Source: Cylindrodendrum hubeiense
Taxonomy: Eukaryota > Ascomycota > Sordariomycetes > Hypocreales > Nectriaceae
NCBI GenBank assembly: GCA_014621425.1
Contig: JAANBB010000053.1
Span: 94,638-158,637 of the forward strand
Direction: 5' to 3'
DNA: 64,000 nt
In this document: in pieces, positions 12,480 through 23,030 of the stretch
Layout: each line of letters opens with the position of its first letter
Numbering within the stretch: position 1 is the stretch's first letter
Made by a program: the position numbers and the translations under genes
The notes under the pieces: generated by a model
Told to the model about the DNA's origin: nothing
The model's input: only the letters and a program-made list of their open reading frames with translations
The model's database searches: none

Positions 12480-15400
12480 ATAACATGAGGCAGAGATATC
12501 TAAACTGCTAGCGGTAGAAAAGTCCTAGACTATGGACTCTCGATGTCTCATGCTACCTAGGACTATCGTACGGGTGCTGGAATTACATGGACCGCATTCC
12601 GTCGCCCCTAGGGTGTGGTGGGAAATTCTCAGCCCATACCAGAAAGCCTCATTATCCACCTCTTATACCAGCCCCATTATAACCCCTCTCGGCTCCACCC
12701 TATACGCCTTCCTTTTGGCATAGTGCGGTCCAGGATGATGACCGGAGATTCTCGCCGGGTCCCCCGGCTGGGTCAAATCTTGAAGGAGGGGTCAAGCCCA
12801 CGATGTCACTATGTGATGTGACATCCAAGACCCGACCTTGGGGATATGGCTGAGAATAGTGACCTTGTCACGTGTTCTTCCTCTTTTTCTCATACATTTA
12901 ACATGGCATGTAGGATTGTTTGTCGATAGCATCCAGGTCGCTTAGTCGCAATCTTTCACGGAGCAGATAAAGCGTCGCCACTAAATATGGATTGGAAGTT
13001 GTTGGTCCATAATCAACTATTTTCTAAGCACCCTAATGATGTTGTAACATAGGGCTCTTCCGATACGGAGAGGGGTGGACTGCGTATCTCGGGAGACATA
13101 GAGATGGGCCAATATATTCCTTGTGGTGCATTACGGAGGAGTGCACAAATTTTGCCGAAGTTGGACATACGATCGCGTAAACTCAACGCGTGAGGCATAA
13201 CGACACTCGGCGATTCTCGAAGATTCGATAGTTGTTTTTCGGCCGCTAAACGGCGCTTTTTGTCAAGCATAGCCAGTTGGTGGCGTTATCAGCAAGATGG
13301 CGTTTCCCGTAAGACTCATACGATTACCGGGTCCTCATGCGAGGTACATGGGTATAGCGCAATCCTGGAAGAGGGGATGTGTTGCCAGTGCAGGTGAGAA
13401 GTAAGGCAAGGGTGAGTTGTGTGGGGGTGTTCGGTCTAGACACAGTCTCAAGCGAGCGGATATCTCTTCATGCTTCCCGAGATGTTCACTTCCGCCTACC
13501 ACCGCCCCAGCGCGTGCAGTCTACGCGGAGGCTGACATGTTGCGGCTTCTTGGCGAGCTGAAAATCCTTTCAATCCTCCCTGATATAACAATCCTTGACT
13601 AAAAGGCTATAACCCATGTCTAGTCTGACTGCCTACGAGTGAAGTCGGATGTACTTGTCCTATCTCGCGGTGCGACCAACCTTCCAATCACCTGGGGAAT
13701 AAACCTTGATTGAAAGTCCACTCACCGGCTTACCGGAGGCTAACCCTTCCGGGGGCTATCCCTTGCTTCCAAGGTATCATCACTCGGGGGGCTAACCCTT
13801 GCTTCAGAAGTACACCCCATGTTGTGACGGCACACCTACGAATGTACTTGCACTATCTAGCCTTGTGCGTGCGCAGCAGGGACTACTCTACCCCTGGCTG
13901 CCAACCCCCGCTGTCACATTTACTACTGCGTCGTGCAAACTCTCAGTAGTAGTAGCCAATCGTAAGGCTCATCACTGGTGCTCGCTATACCTCATTTTGA
14001 CGAGCCCCAAGGCAGACTGCATTGCATCAGTAGCGCAGTTGGGTTCCGGTAGAATGGGCCGAAGCAGCTAAATCCAACTCCACTCTATCAATGTCCGTGC
14101 ATGTGGCGGCTCCACACGCATCTCAGCGTCTCAACGAGAATCGAAATATTTTTACGTGCGTAAGGCTCATTGCTCGTTGCACTTTGGCCATGTAGGTAGT
14201 ACTGCTGCCTCTCGCTCAGATCTACACTCTGTACCCCACTTCTTCGCTGGCTACCCCAAAGAAAACCCCGCCTTTCCGTCCATTGACCTCCGACACATGG
14301 TAGGGGAAATATAGACGATGAGTAGCAGCCTACACCTTGGTCGACTTTTTCATGACCTTGCAGACTGGACAGCGCGTATTGCCACAGTTTAGACAAGCGG
14401 CAATGCTTATACCCATTCCTCCGTAATGACAACAGCACTGGGTGGGTTGTAAGCATAAGTCTGGTGTAACGCGGACGCTGTGCCCTGATATAAAAGAAGA
14501 ACCTACGCAAGTCCAAATCACGGTTCTTCGGCGACGTGGAAGCTCTTGTATGGGCTGAACGGGTGGTAGTTGATGGCGTAAAGGTGGGGGTGAAACTACC
14601 TTGCCGTCAGCATCATAAACGCATCAATTAAAGCAATATCAACGAGAGCAAGAGCCATACCCACAGCGCCATCAATCGGGTAACAGTTATCATATTCAAG
14701 CCCGACATGATAGTTGTAGAGCTCGTGCGGCCGCCTCAAACGGAGCTCCAACTGCTGCAACGTGAAGAGTTGGGACGACATGAAGCGAAGCTAACACACC
14801 AATTGTCAGTGGCGGAATGGTCCTCCATGCATTGAAGAAGAGAGATTGACCAACTAGAAAGAAGTCTTTGTAGACTCTGGGTTTTTCGTGGACCTCCTGT
14901 GACTCGTGCTGTTGTGCTAAATCGTGTCGATCGGGTATGTTGCGGTCCACATTAAATATGGTGTGTGCAAGGCAATATTCTTTTTCGGCAAACAAACTGG
15001 CGAAACTGGACCTTTTATATAGCCACCTGTACGTCTTTAGACAGGGTCTCTCAGTTTAGGGCCCTAGAATACGGCGTAACAAGCTAGCGTTGGTAAAACT
15101 TGTTGCGGTGACAAAACGAACACAAGGGGGTACAGACACAACCGCGTGCCTCCGATGACGGTCCACCCAGCCTTAGAGTCTGTGGGGTAATACAGCGGGT
15201 GTAAAAGTGTGACAGGCACTACACACGCTAACCCATAATATCATTGCTTTGGGCTTGATTCCCACGCAGTTCGCGAGAAATTGGTCCACGGACTCAAAAT
15301 GCGAATCGAAGTATGGATCGACCACTATGACCAAACATGAGAGCGCCCGCATTGCTCAGCATGCATTCTCTCTGCATCTATAATGAGCCTCCCAAGAAAA

Positions 15401-15815
15401 TTGGGTGGTTTGTGAGACCTGGTCATAAGAACGGGAGCTGAATATCTGCATTACCGTATATACGTGGAGCTAGCCCTCCAGCCACGGCGAAGGCGCTGGA
15501 GTGCATCGAGACACCAGGGGCCGTGAGCAACAAACTCGTCAACACCCTGGGGTCTCAAAAGTTCATCGGGGTTCTACTGATAATATAATAATTTCTATGT
15601 CAAGATCAAAAAACTCAGACGTGTAACTCTTCTTTGTTGCTGTCTCGCGCGCTTCCGCTGCTGACCTGAGATACAGATTTCTAACTAGTCATGTGTTGGT
15701 TCCTACCGCCAAAGCGCCCAATCATCGAGGTTGTGACCTTACCATAACCATGCAGTTACAAATGCATACAAGAATAATATTGCAGATTAATTTTATCACA
15801 AACTCGACAAGCTTG
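12480..15815. other. 3.3-kb gene-poor region
   Basis: No gene can be supported. Around 13738-13815 the + strand shows imperfect GGCTAACCCTTGCTTC-type units. On the minus strand, 14334-14521 encodes a short reading with a Cys-rich end (CLNCGNTRCPVCK) that resembles the C-terminus of small fungal zinc-binding proteins, but it lacks an ATG and a convincing upstream part. Minus-strand readings at 14596-14995 are Leu- and Ala-rich without recognisable motifs. The rest is unremarkable. Confidence 0.5.
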
Positions 15816-16757
15816 TCAGGAGCCATGTGTACTTGCGCTCCTCTTTATAACCCGGCCCGAAGCTACTCTTGACGTATGACCCCTCCGCCGCCGGCCATGC
15901 CGCTTTTCTCCTCGTTGGAACAAACGTTGCAGGAGAGATTCCAAGATCCCACCTTCTTTTCGGGCCTCATTCCTATCAATCGTGTTTCCGTCTATCAACG
16001 TGTAGTTGCGAAACGCCTCAAAGTCTTCCCACACCTTGACCTGTTTCCCTGTTCTCCGTGTATCAATTAGGTCAACGATATTAACCAACGTGCTCTTGAG
16101 ATCCCCCTTGCATGTCTCGATTGAATCACTAGCCGGGATTCTGACTTCACGGCAAAGGGCCTGGTAGCCTTCAAGCTTTTCTTCATCAGTGAGCTCGCGT
16201 TCTTCATCGAGCGCTTCATCGAGCTCTTGAGACTGCGAGAAATAGTGGAGCTTCAGTTCAGATCGCAGGGCAATCGTGCGCTGTTTCTTGTACTCCTGTG
16301 TTCCGCTGGTCCAGGCCTGAGAGGATGCGAGGCGCGAGAATTCATCATTGAAGGACGCGGTGTTATCGGAAACAAAGTTGCTGAATTTCTCAAAGTGGGA
16401 TTGGGATGAGGGGGGAGGCATGTCCAGAGCCTCCATTTTGACATTGCTATGAAAGCGGGATTGGGATGGTGGTGGAGGCATATCTGGAGCTTCTATATTG
16501 ACATTTCCATCGAAGCGGGGTGGGGATGATGCGGGAGACATGTCCGGAGCTTCCATTTTGACATTGCCATGAAAGCGGGATTGGGATGGTGGAGGAGGCA
16601 TATCTGAAGCTTCCATGTNGGNATTGNCNAATTCCTCGAAGCGGGATTGAGANGATGGGGGAGGCATATCTGAAGCTTCCATTTTGACATTGCCCAATTC
16701 CTCGGTGTGGGATTGGGACGATGGGGGAGGCATGCTAGCCATGTCTGCAGTTGCCAT
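15816..16757 (-). CDS. Unknown protein with N-terminal tandem MPPP-SQSRF repeats
   Basis: I do not recognise a named family. From the ATG at 16755-16757 the protein has 313 aa; the same frame stays open upstream to 17021, so a longer N-terminus is possible. Residues 1 to about 125 are five to six imperfect 20-22-residue units built on MPPPPSQSRFHGNVKMEAPD. After that comes a conserved-looking globular part: SDNTASFNDEFSRLASSQAW, YKKQRTIALRSELKLHYFSQ, LEGYQALCREVRIPASDSIE, LKSTLVNIVDLIDTRRTGKQ and VWEDFEAFRNYTL, ending in a basic Arg/Lys-rich tail (GRRRRGHTSRVASGRVIKR). Charged and helical, no signal peptide or membrane segment, so probably cytosolic or nuclear. Five N bases fall in the second repeat unit. 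It is isolated between gene-free stretches, so it might travel with a mobile element, but I cannot show that. Confidence 0.6.
   Translation of the reverse strand: MATADMASMPPPSSQSHTEELGNVKMEASDMPPPXSQSRFEEXXNXXMEASDMPPPPSQSRFHGNVKMEAPDMSPASSPPRFDGNVNIEAPDMPPPPSQSRFHSNVKMEALDMPPPSSQSHFEKFSNFVSDNTASFNDEFSRLASSQAWTSGTQEYKKQRTIALRSELKLHYFSQSQELDEALDEERELTDEEKLEGYQALCREVRIPASDSIETCKGDLKSTLVNIVDLIDTRRTGKQVKVWEDFEAFRNYTLIDGNTIDRNEARKEGGILESLLQRLFQRGEKRHGRRRRGHTSRVASGRVIKRSASTHGS
16420..16735 (-). repeat. Coding tandem repeat, 60-66 bp units
   Basis: Five to six head-to-tail copies of a 60-66 bp unit encoding MPPPxSQSRFxGNVKMEAxD. Units differ mainly in the SQSRF/SQSHF segment and in a two-residue insertion (EE). 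The Ns at 16619, 16622, 16627, 16629 and 16653 lie inside one copy and probably reflect assembly or read ambiguity in the repeat. Confidence 0.85.
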
Positions 16758-17736
16758 TTTGGCGAGTAAATGCTGGAGTGCCGCAAGTGGGTCGCTAGTC
16801 TTGAGACGGTAATTAGAAAATAGCGCGAGGCAGCGAGATGCCCTTAACCCCAGCTTCTCGTCAAGGTGGGCGTCCTTTAGATGGACGCCCCGGGAGGTTG
16901 GGCACTGCTCGAGGTTGGGCACCTCCCAACCCCCCAGTCCCCCCAGCCCCCTGCTTACGGCCGGAATAATAGCGAGCCCGCGCGGGCATAACAGAGATAA
17001 GACTGCATAACTTTTCATCATGAGAAACAGAACAGGATAAAAATGAATAGATTGAATAAGGAATAAGGATTTCTTTTCTTTTTTTACATTTTCTTGCCAA
17101 GCGTCCTACAGTTAGCGGCCACAAGTCTGAGTCCACCTTGCCGCGCGTTACCCTAAACAGCAATATCGCACTTTAAACACTCCCCAATATCCTATACATT
17201 GCAAAAGTTGGATTTCCTATAGTATGTATTATTACCTCAGATTTTAGGTGTAATCTTATGAGCCCACTGTGCAGTGGACTCAAATGTTTGGCCGTTGACT
17301 GTATTCTTCCATGGAGTGGTACCAACTAGAGCAGAACCCTCTAAACTAATAAACTAACTTAAATTTACTAGTACTACTATATTTCTCAAATTTATCTTGC
17401 AGAGAATTCTAGTTATCGGGTTGAAACAGAGATCTCCTTGATGGTTTTCCTTAGGCCATTATACCTAAAGCTTTATAGGTCAGTTCTTGTGGCTGTTACC
17501 TTCAAGCCAAGGTTAGATCTGTCCTCTGGTTCTGGCTGCAGCTAGAAGAGGGTTAGTACGTTAGTAAGAGTAGAAGATGAGGAAAGTGGAAAGTGGATAA
17601 ACTGTGAAGGATGGAGGAGAATAAAAAGGAAAGAAATAAACGGTTTTCTTTTGGTTTATTTATGCATGTACATGGAATTCCCGTGTCAGTGTTCATCTAT
17701 ATATTGACTGAAAAGTCTGTAGGTGCACACTGTTGT
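16758..17736. other. Intergenic, with a GGTTGGGCAC direct and inverted repeat
   Basis: No gene called. At 16890-16936 the + strand contains two copies of GAGGTTGGGCAC followed by the complement CTCCCAACC, forming a small potential hairpin; this lies within the optional upstream extension of the repeat-protein ORF. From 17040 to 17640 the sequence is AT-rich without ORFs of interest. Confidence 0.5.
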
Positions 17737-18820
17737 CTAAGCCGCCATACGCTCAACACGACGTTGCAGGACCTCGACCAAATCTATCCCAACTTTGGTA
17801 GACTCATCGAGGCTCTCATCCGGCAAGCCCAGCAGCTCATTCTGTGCCTTAGCCAAAATATCATTCGGCTCCTCCGGGTAGAATGCCCTCGCGTACAGCA
17901 ACTTGCCAAAACCAGCCATGTTACCACTTTTGACTTGCGCCAGGCCGTCTTCGTACCGCTTCTTAGTAGACTCGTAGGTGACGGTCCAGTCGGCATCAGA
18001 GGTGCCCGTGACGCGCTTGACGCTCTCAAACATGTCGTTTTGGCTGAGCACAAAGCTCTTGAGGTACACGCCCTTGTTGAGGAACCCCGAAAGAGTAAGG
18101 CTCTTGTCGTTTTCGTCGTCAGGAAGCTCTTTCAGGCTCAGCACCTTGGCCACGGCTCGGCCAACCTGCGACAAGGTCGACGTCGAGATCTTGGTGTTGC
18201 CATCGTCATAAATTGTGAGGGAACGCTTGTCAAAATCGAATCCAAAGCGCGCCTCACCACCCGCCAGGCTATAATCGTACCAGAACCCACAACACACAGC
18301 GATCCATTGCATGCCAAGCCTCTCAATTTCGTCCCTATTTGCCTTGGCAACAGGCCCCAGCAACGTGTCCTCGCCGAGTTTGATATTGTCAATGTCACCG
18401 GCGTAATGGTTGGGCATGACGTAGGGAACGCCAGCCTCAGCGGCCGCCTGAACCAGTTTGCTGTGAGTGTCCCGGGGCGCGGTGGGAGCCATGGTGATGA
18501 TGAAAAGTTGCTGGCCCTTGAGAGCGGCTACAATGCTGGCCTGGTCGTTATAGTCGATTGGGGCGACCAAGACGCCATCGGGGAGTGTGTTGCTGCTGCC
18601 TTTGCGGGTGAGGGCCTTGACTGAGTGTTTTCCGGTTTGAAGGAGGGCAGCGGTGATGTGCGATCCAATGGTGCCTCCGGCCTAAGGTGGATGTGTCAGT
18701 GCTGTTGTAACTTGTGTACGTCATGTGTGACGTTGACAAGAATATACTTACTCCGACAATGGCGACTCTCTCGATGGCGTTCTTGAAGCCAACGGGCTGG
18801 CTTCTGGCGTATTTGAGCAT
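17737..18820 (-). CDS. NmrA-like / isoflavone-reductase-like NAD(P)-binding protein
   Basis: Atypical short-chain dehydrogenase family of the NmrA type; members are either NAD(P)H-dependent reductases or redox-sensing regulators. Exons complement(18752-18820) and complement(17737-18681), joined by a GTAAGT...TTAG intron, give 337 aa. The first exon is only 23 codons and ends inside the Rossmann motif: VAIVG is followed after the splice by AGGTIGSHI, forming G-x-G-G-x-x-G near residues 23-28. Further on, the QLFIITMAPTA strand and the VPYVMPNHYAGD segment fit the family fold; the usual catalytic Tyr-x3-Lys is not evident. It is transcribed divergently from the MFS exporter, with 638 bases between start codons, which suggests shared control. 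Substrate unknown. Confidence 0.85.
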
Positions 18821-19127
18821 TTTGGGTGTTTCTTATCAAGGTATGGAGTTGAATGCTTGAGTGTGTTATTGTCCCTCTCTCAAGTAGAAAATATCTGTCC
18901 CTTTATACATTTCAGGCTCAGCCTCGATTCCTCTCCATCTCGGCTTATTCACATCTGACCAGGGTGAGAAACCCCGAACAATCATTCTCCATCCCGTGTG
19001 TCCGCGTTGACTCACAGGCGAATAAGCCGGCGTTTCTCAGCCGCCGTAGCAGTAGCCACGTGCAGGGGTTCAAAACTAACACGGTCCGATAGGCATCGCT
19101 GATGCGGCGGCGGGTGACGGCCAAATC

Positions 19128-19171
19128 CGCAGCAGCCGCAGCAGCCGCAACAGCCGCAGCAGCCGCACCGC
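19128..19171. repeat. Simple repeat (GCAGCC)n in a divergent promoter
   Basis: Seven or so imperfect GCAGCC/GCAGCA hexamers between the NmrA-like gene and the MFS gene. Non-coding in the model I favour. Confidence 0.7.
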
Positions 19172-19458
19172 ACTAAACCGCACAAGACAACGACATGACT
19201 CTGATTATTCAACAACGGACTGATAGAGGAGCGAGGTCCGAGCATGTCCAGGATGAGGAAGATGAAATCTCCGAGAAGGATTACAAAGCTATCTGCATTC
19301 CATTGCGCCTCGTAGCACCGCAACATGAATATAATGCGCATTATTCGACAAGGTCATCATCATGATCAAAGCTCACTCACACTGGTCCCTACTTATTGAG
19401 CCAATTCGTCGTCACCGTCACCTACACCTCCTTCACTTCGCCGTCATCAACCACAACA

Positions 19459-21099
19459 ATGTCATTACAAGAAAAAGACAACACGACACTTGGCGAGGGG
19501 CCACATGACCACGCACCCTCTGACTACCCAACACCTGGGCAAACACCCTCCGAGGCCTCAGACAAGAGCCATCACAACCATGTCCACGATGACAACCTCC
19601 AAGGCCATTCTCAAGCCAGTGTCCAACGCCCCCAGTCCCTTGCCGGCGAAGCCCTCTTTGTCGCCGTCATCTGCTCCTCCCAGCTCCTCACTCAAGCTGG
19701 TCTCGCCCTGAGCATCCTGCCCCAGCACATCATTGCCCGCTCCTTCGGCATCGAGAACGAGCCTGGCAAGTTGAGTTGGTTCACGGCGGGATACTCCCTC
19801 ACCGTCGGCACCTTTATCCTCATCGCGGGCCGTCTCGGCGATGTCTTCGGCTACAAGCGTTTCTTCGTCGGCGGCTTCGCTTGGTTCGGCCTGTGGTCCG
19901 CCCTCGCCGGGTTTGCCGTCTACAGCGGCCCCATCTTCTTCGCCTTCTGCCGTGCCATGCAGGGCATCGGTCCGGCCTTGCTGCTGCCCAACTCCATCGC
20001 CATCATCGGCTGCTCCTACGACCCGGGACTCCGCCAAAACATGGTCTTCAGTCTGTTCGGTGCCACCGCCCCCAGTGGCTTCCTTGTCGGCGCCGTTTTC
20101 TCCAGCCTGCTCTCCCAGAAGGTCTGGTGGCCCTGGGCCTATTGGGTTATGTGCTTCGCGTGCCTTCTGCTGGCCGTTTTGGGCGCCTTCGTCATTCCCG
20201 CGACCCCGCCGGCGCCGAGCAACCCGGAGCATGAGAGGTCCAGCGTGTGGCAGCGTGTCGACATCTTAGGCTCCGTCACCGGCGTGGCCGCCCTGGCCCT
20301 CTTCAACTTCGCCTGGAACCAAGGTCCTGTTGTCGGCTGGACGACACCTTATACGTACATCACCATGATTATCGGCATCGTCGTCTTCGTCGTCTTCGTT
20401 CTCATCGAGAAGAGGGTGCGGCACCCTCTGATCCCCTTCGGCGTCCTGGAGATCGACTCCATCTTCACCTTGGCCTGCATCAGCGCCGGCTGGTCCAGCT
20501 TCGGCATCTTTGTCTACTACATGTGCAATTTCCTCATGATCCTGAAAGACCAGACCCCTCTATTTATGTCTGCTCAGTTCGTTCCTATTGCCATAAGCGG
20601 GCTGTTGGCTGCCGTCACCACGGGTCTGATCTTGAGCCACTTCCGCGCCTCGACCGTCATGCTTCTCTCCATGACGGCCTTTCTTACCGCAGGCATCATT
20701 ATTGCAACAGTGCCAGTCCACCAGACCTACTGGGCGGGGACCTTCGTGGTCATCATCATACTTCCATGGGGGATGGACATGTCCTTCCCCGCCGCCACCA
20801 TCGTCCTGAGTCGGGCTATGCCGCGGCAGCACCAGGGTCTTGCCGCATCGCTGGTCAACACCGTTGTTAACTACTCCATCTCCATCGGGCTCGGCTTCGC
20901 CGGCACAGTCGATTCACAGGTAAATGACGGAGGGAAGGACGTTCTGCGAGGTTATCGGGGCGCTTTTTACATGGGCGTCGGTCTTTGCGGCTTGGGCGTC
21001 GTCGTGGCTCTAGTCTTCTGCTTTGTTGAGCGTCGTCGGTGGAAGGCGTCTGAGAAGATGCTACAGGAAACGAGCCAAACGAGAGTGGACCATGTTTAG
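19459..21099 (+). CDS. MFS transporter, 14-TM drug:H+ antiporter type
   Basis: A plasma-membrane proton-coupled exporter, 546 aa, single exon. The ATG at 19459 (CAACA before it) is preferred over the upstream TTG of the open frame. Residues 1-70 are a hydrophilic, His/Asp-rich cytosolic tail. The first helix begins near GEALFVAVICSSQLLT. Motif A, GRLGDVFGYKRFF, is at about residues 124-136 in the loop between helices 2 and 3. The GLWSALAGFAVYSG, PALLLPNSIAIIG and ATAPSGFLVGAVFSSL helices follow in order, and I count about 14 hydrophobic segments, as in DHA2-type multidrug and aminotriazole-resistance exporters. It is divergent to the NmrA-like gene and convergent with the Zn2Cys6 regulator, so the three could form one small detoxification or metabolite unit. 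Exported compound unknown. Confidence 0.92.
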   Translation: MSLQEKDNTTLGEGPHDHAPSDYPTPGQTPSEASDKSHHNHVHDDNLQGHSQASVQRPQSLAGEALFVAVICSSQLLTQAGLALSILPQHIIARSFGIENEPGKLSWFTAGYSLTVGTFILIAGRLGDVFGYKRFFVGGFAWFGLWSALAGFAVYSGPIFFAFCRAMQGIGPALLLPNSIAIIGCSYDPGLRQNMVFSLFGATAPSGFLVGAVFSSLLSQKVWWPWAYWVMCFACLLLAVLGAFVIPATPPAPSNPEHERSSVWQRVDILGSVTGVAALALFNFAWNQGPVVGWTTPYTYITMIIGIVVFVVFVLIEKRVRHPLIPFGVLEIDSIFTLACISAGWSSFGIFVYYMCNFLMILKDQTPLFMSAQFVPIAISGLLAAVTTGLILSHFRASTVMLLSMTAFLTAGIIIATVPVHQTYWAGTFVVIIILPWGMDMSFPAATIVLSRAMPRQHQGLAASLVNTVVNYSISIGLGFAGTVDSQVNDGGKDVLRGYRGAFYMGVGLCGLGVVVALVFCFVERRRWKASEKMLQETSQTRVDHV

Positions 21100-21248
21100 A
21101 TGCATATGATCACCAGTTTACATAAACACAGAGCTGCGCTCTTCATTCGTCCATCCCAGAATGCCACAGCCTGTTTCAATGCGTCGCATGCTAAATGACC
21201 GTTGAGCAGAGTCAAGCAAATGTCCAATGACCCCCCATGCCACTACAA

Positions 21249-23030
21249 CTAGACGTCAGGACCAAACATGGATAGATATGGCTCGACGAGGAACTGCTCC
21301 CAGTCTATCCCCCAACCCATGTCTGGCACAGCGGTGTTGGCCTCGGGATCCGGCTGCACCTGAAAGAATTGATAGCCCGCCTCGACAGCTTCCAGCTGGG
21401 CAAGCTCCTTTCGCTTCCTTTCCGTATAGAAGCCAAGAAGATGCCGCGCCATAGACAATGCCTCACGCGTCAGTCCTGTGTCGGCAGCCTTGACCAGATT
21501 CTCCAAGCCCTTGAAGGCAGCGGCGATGTGAACCGAGGCGGCTGGTTTGTCCATGGCCAACAGGACGCAGGTATACTGGAAGACGCTGCCGATGACGTTC
21601 CAGAACAGATGACCCCGGTTAGCTAGCTGCTGAGCCGCATCCAATGCAGCGTTGCCACTATCAATGACGAGCTTAATGATGTCATCCGGTATACCCAACT
21701 TGAGCTGGTAAATGCGTCGATAGAAGCAAAACGCGAGATCGGCCTTAGTCACCACCAGAAACGGATGAGTGAATTGGAGCTTGTCCAATGCTTTGATACG
21801 CTCAAATAGCTCCTCCCGAGGAGTTGGCGGCTGGCATTCGAGGCGGAACGGGGAGTTGGGCGCTGGGATGATCTGGGCTACTTGCACGAACTGGTCGGCA
21901 ACGGACCCTGGTGTCGGGGTGATAGCCTGGCAAGTCACGGCCCGAAATCGCACAGCCGAACGATCGTACTCATAGGATAGCAAGTTGTGGCCGGCCCACG
22001 AGATCCAGAATATTCGCCTGAGGCGGTCTGCATCATGTCCAGCGAGAGCGGCGCTGGCGACGGACGCCATCTTCTTGATATTCTCTTCCTCGTGCAGCCC
22101 TACCGCTTCGCACAGGTGCATCGCCGTGCATGACGCGATCCAGGCATTGCTGGGTCGGCTCGTGGCTCGTAGGTAAAGCACTCGCATGCCCCACGCAACG
22201 ATGTGGTCTATGCCCAGCATGTGCATGGAAGCCGGATCATCGAGAATGGCTTTGGCATACTGCACCAGATCAGGCTCCCGCGGGTGTCTGTTTGGGGATA
22301 GAAACGACCCGAGAGCAGCCACACCGGCGGCCACAGCGCCAAAGGCGATCAGGGAGCTGGCGGAACCATGGTAATAATCCCGACATCGCAGGGCATAGAT
22401 TCCCGGGTCCAAGAGGTCACCGATAGGTGCCAGTACCGAGAAGTACACGCCCGAGAAGAATTCAAGGTCGGCCTCGGAGATGAGCGTCCCCAGCAAGACA
22501 TGGGCGCTGGAAGCCTCGTCGGGGCGGATACCAAAGTTGTAGGCGAGCGAGTGTATCTTGGAAGGGCTGTCGGAGCCGAGACCCTCACTCAGGATGTGCG
22601 GGAATGCCATGGCCGCCGACGCTCCGGCATATCTGGACTTGTGCTGGTCGAAGATGCCGGCGGGCGTCGTGGCGGCGCCGGCCCCGAGGGTGGGGCTCTT
22701 GGCCGACGAGCCATCAGCTTCGCGGGGGCTTTGCTCTGCTTGAGACGGGCTGCCGGAGCTCCGTGATGTGGGGCCGGCCCGGCTTGCCATGCTGCTTCCG
22801 CCCTCGACGCTGACACGCTTGGCTGGGGGAAGAGCATCTGCGCCGCCGCCCGTGGTGCCGGAGGTGTCATCGTCGGCGGTGGCGGCGTAACTGCAGTTGT
22901 ATTCATACGTGGTACAAGTGGCACAAGGGTGCTCGCCGTCGCATTTCCGCTTGCGCTGGTGACAAGGGATGCACGCCTTCCTCGCACGCTTGCGTCTGGT
23001 CATTGGCATCGACATGTCTGCCAATGGCAC
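21249..23030 (-). CDS. Zn2Cys6 fungal-specific transcription factor
   Basis: Nuclear DNA-binding regulator, 593 aa from an uninterrupted reading frame. The zinc cluster at residues 20-46 reads CIPCHQRKRKC, then DGEHP, then CATCTTYEYNC, spaced x2-x6-x5-x2-x6, with basic residues before it (TRRKRARKA). A Ser/Pro/Ala-rich linker to about residue 130 is followed by a fungal_trans-type regulatory domain (for example GAVAAGVAALGSFLSPN, CTAMHLCEAVGLHEEENIKK and IFWISWAGHNLLSYEYDRSA, where the last is the usual xxFWxxxxLDR-like block). It ends 149 bases after the MFS gene's stop on the opposite strand. It may control the MFS and NmrA-like genes; that is inference from position only. Confidence 0.92.
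   Translation of the reverse strand: MPLADMSMPMTRRKRARKACIPCHQRKRKCDGEHPCATCTTYEYNCSYAATADDDTSGTTGGGADALPPAKRVSVEGGSSMASRAGPTSRSSGSPSQAEQSPREADGSSAKSPTLGAGAATTPAGIFDQHKSRYAGASAAMAFPHILSEGLGSDSPSKIHSLAYNFGIRPDEASSAHVLLGTLISEADLEFFSGVYFSVLAPIGDLLDPGIYALRCRDYYHGSASSLIAFGAVAAGVAALGSFLSPNRHPREPDLVQYAKAILDDPASMHMLGIDHIVAWGMRVLYLRATSRPSNAWIASCTAMHLCEAVGLHEEENIKKMASVASAALAGHDADRLRRIFWISWAGHNLLSYEYDRSAVRFRAVTCQAITPTPGSVADQFVQVAQIIPAPNSPFRLECQPPTPREELFERIKALDKLQFTHPFLVVTKADLAFCFYRRIYQLKLGIPDDIIKLVIDSGNAALDAAQQLANRGHLFWNVIGSVFQYTCVLLAMDKPAASVHIAAAFKGLENLVKAADTGLTREALSMARHLLGFYTERKRKELAQLEAVEAGYQFFQVQPDPEANTAVPDMGWGIDWEQFLVEPYLSMFGPDV

Noticed and set aside
13738..13815. Telomere-like CTAACCCTT strings
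   Set aside because: Only a few imperfect, non-tandem occurrences within longer units; not a telomeric array.
14334..14521. Small minus-strand Cys-rich reading ending CPVCK
   Set aside because: It resembles the tail of small fungal zinc proteins, but it has no ATG, no upstream half and no conserved spacing; kept only as a note.
14596..14995. Minus-strand ORFs with Leu-rich sequence
   Set aside because: They overlap each other in different frames and match no family I know.
19558..20232. 224-codon minus-strand ORF inside the MFS gene
   Set aside because: Antisense shadow of a well-supported transporter.
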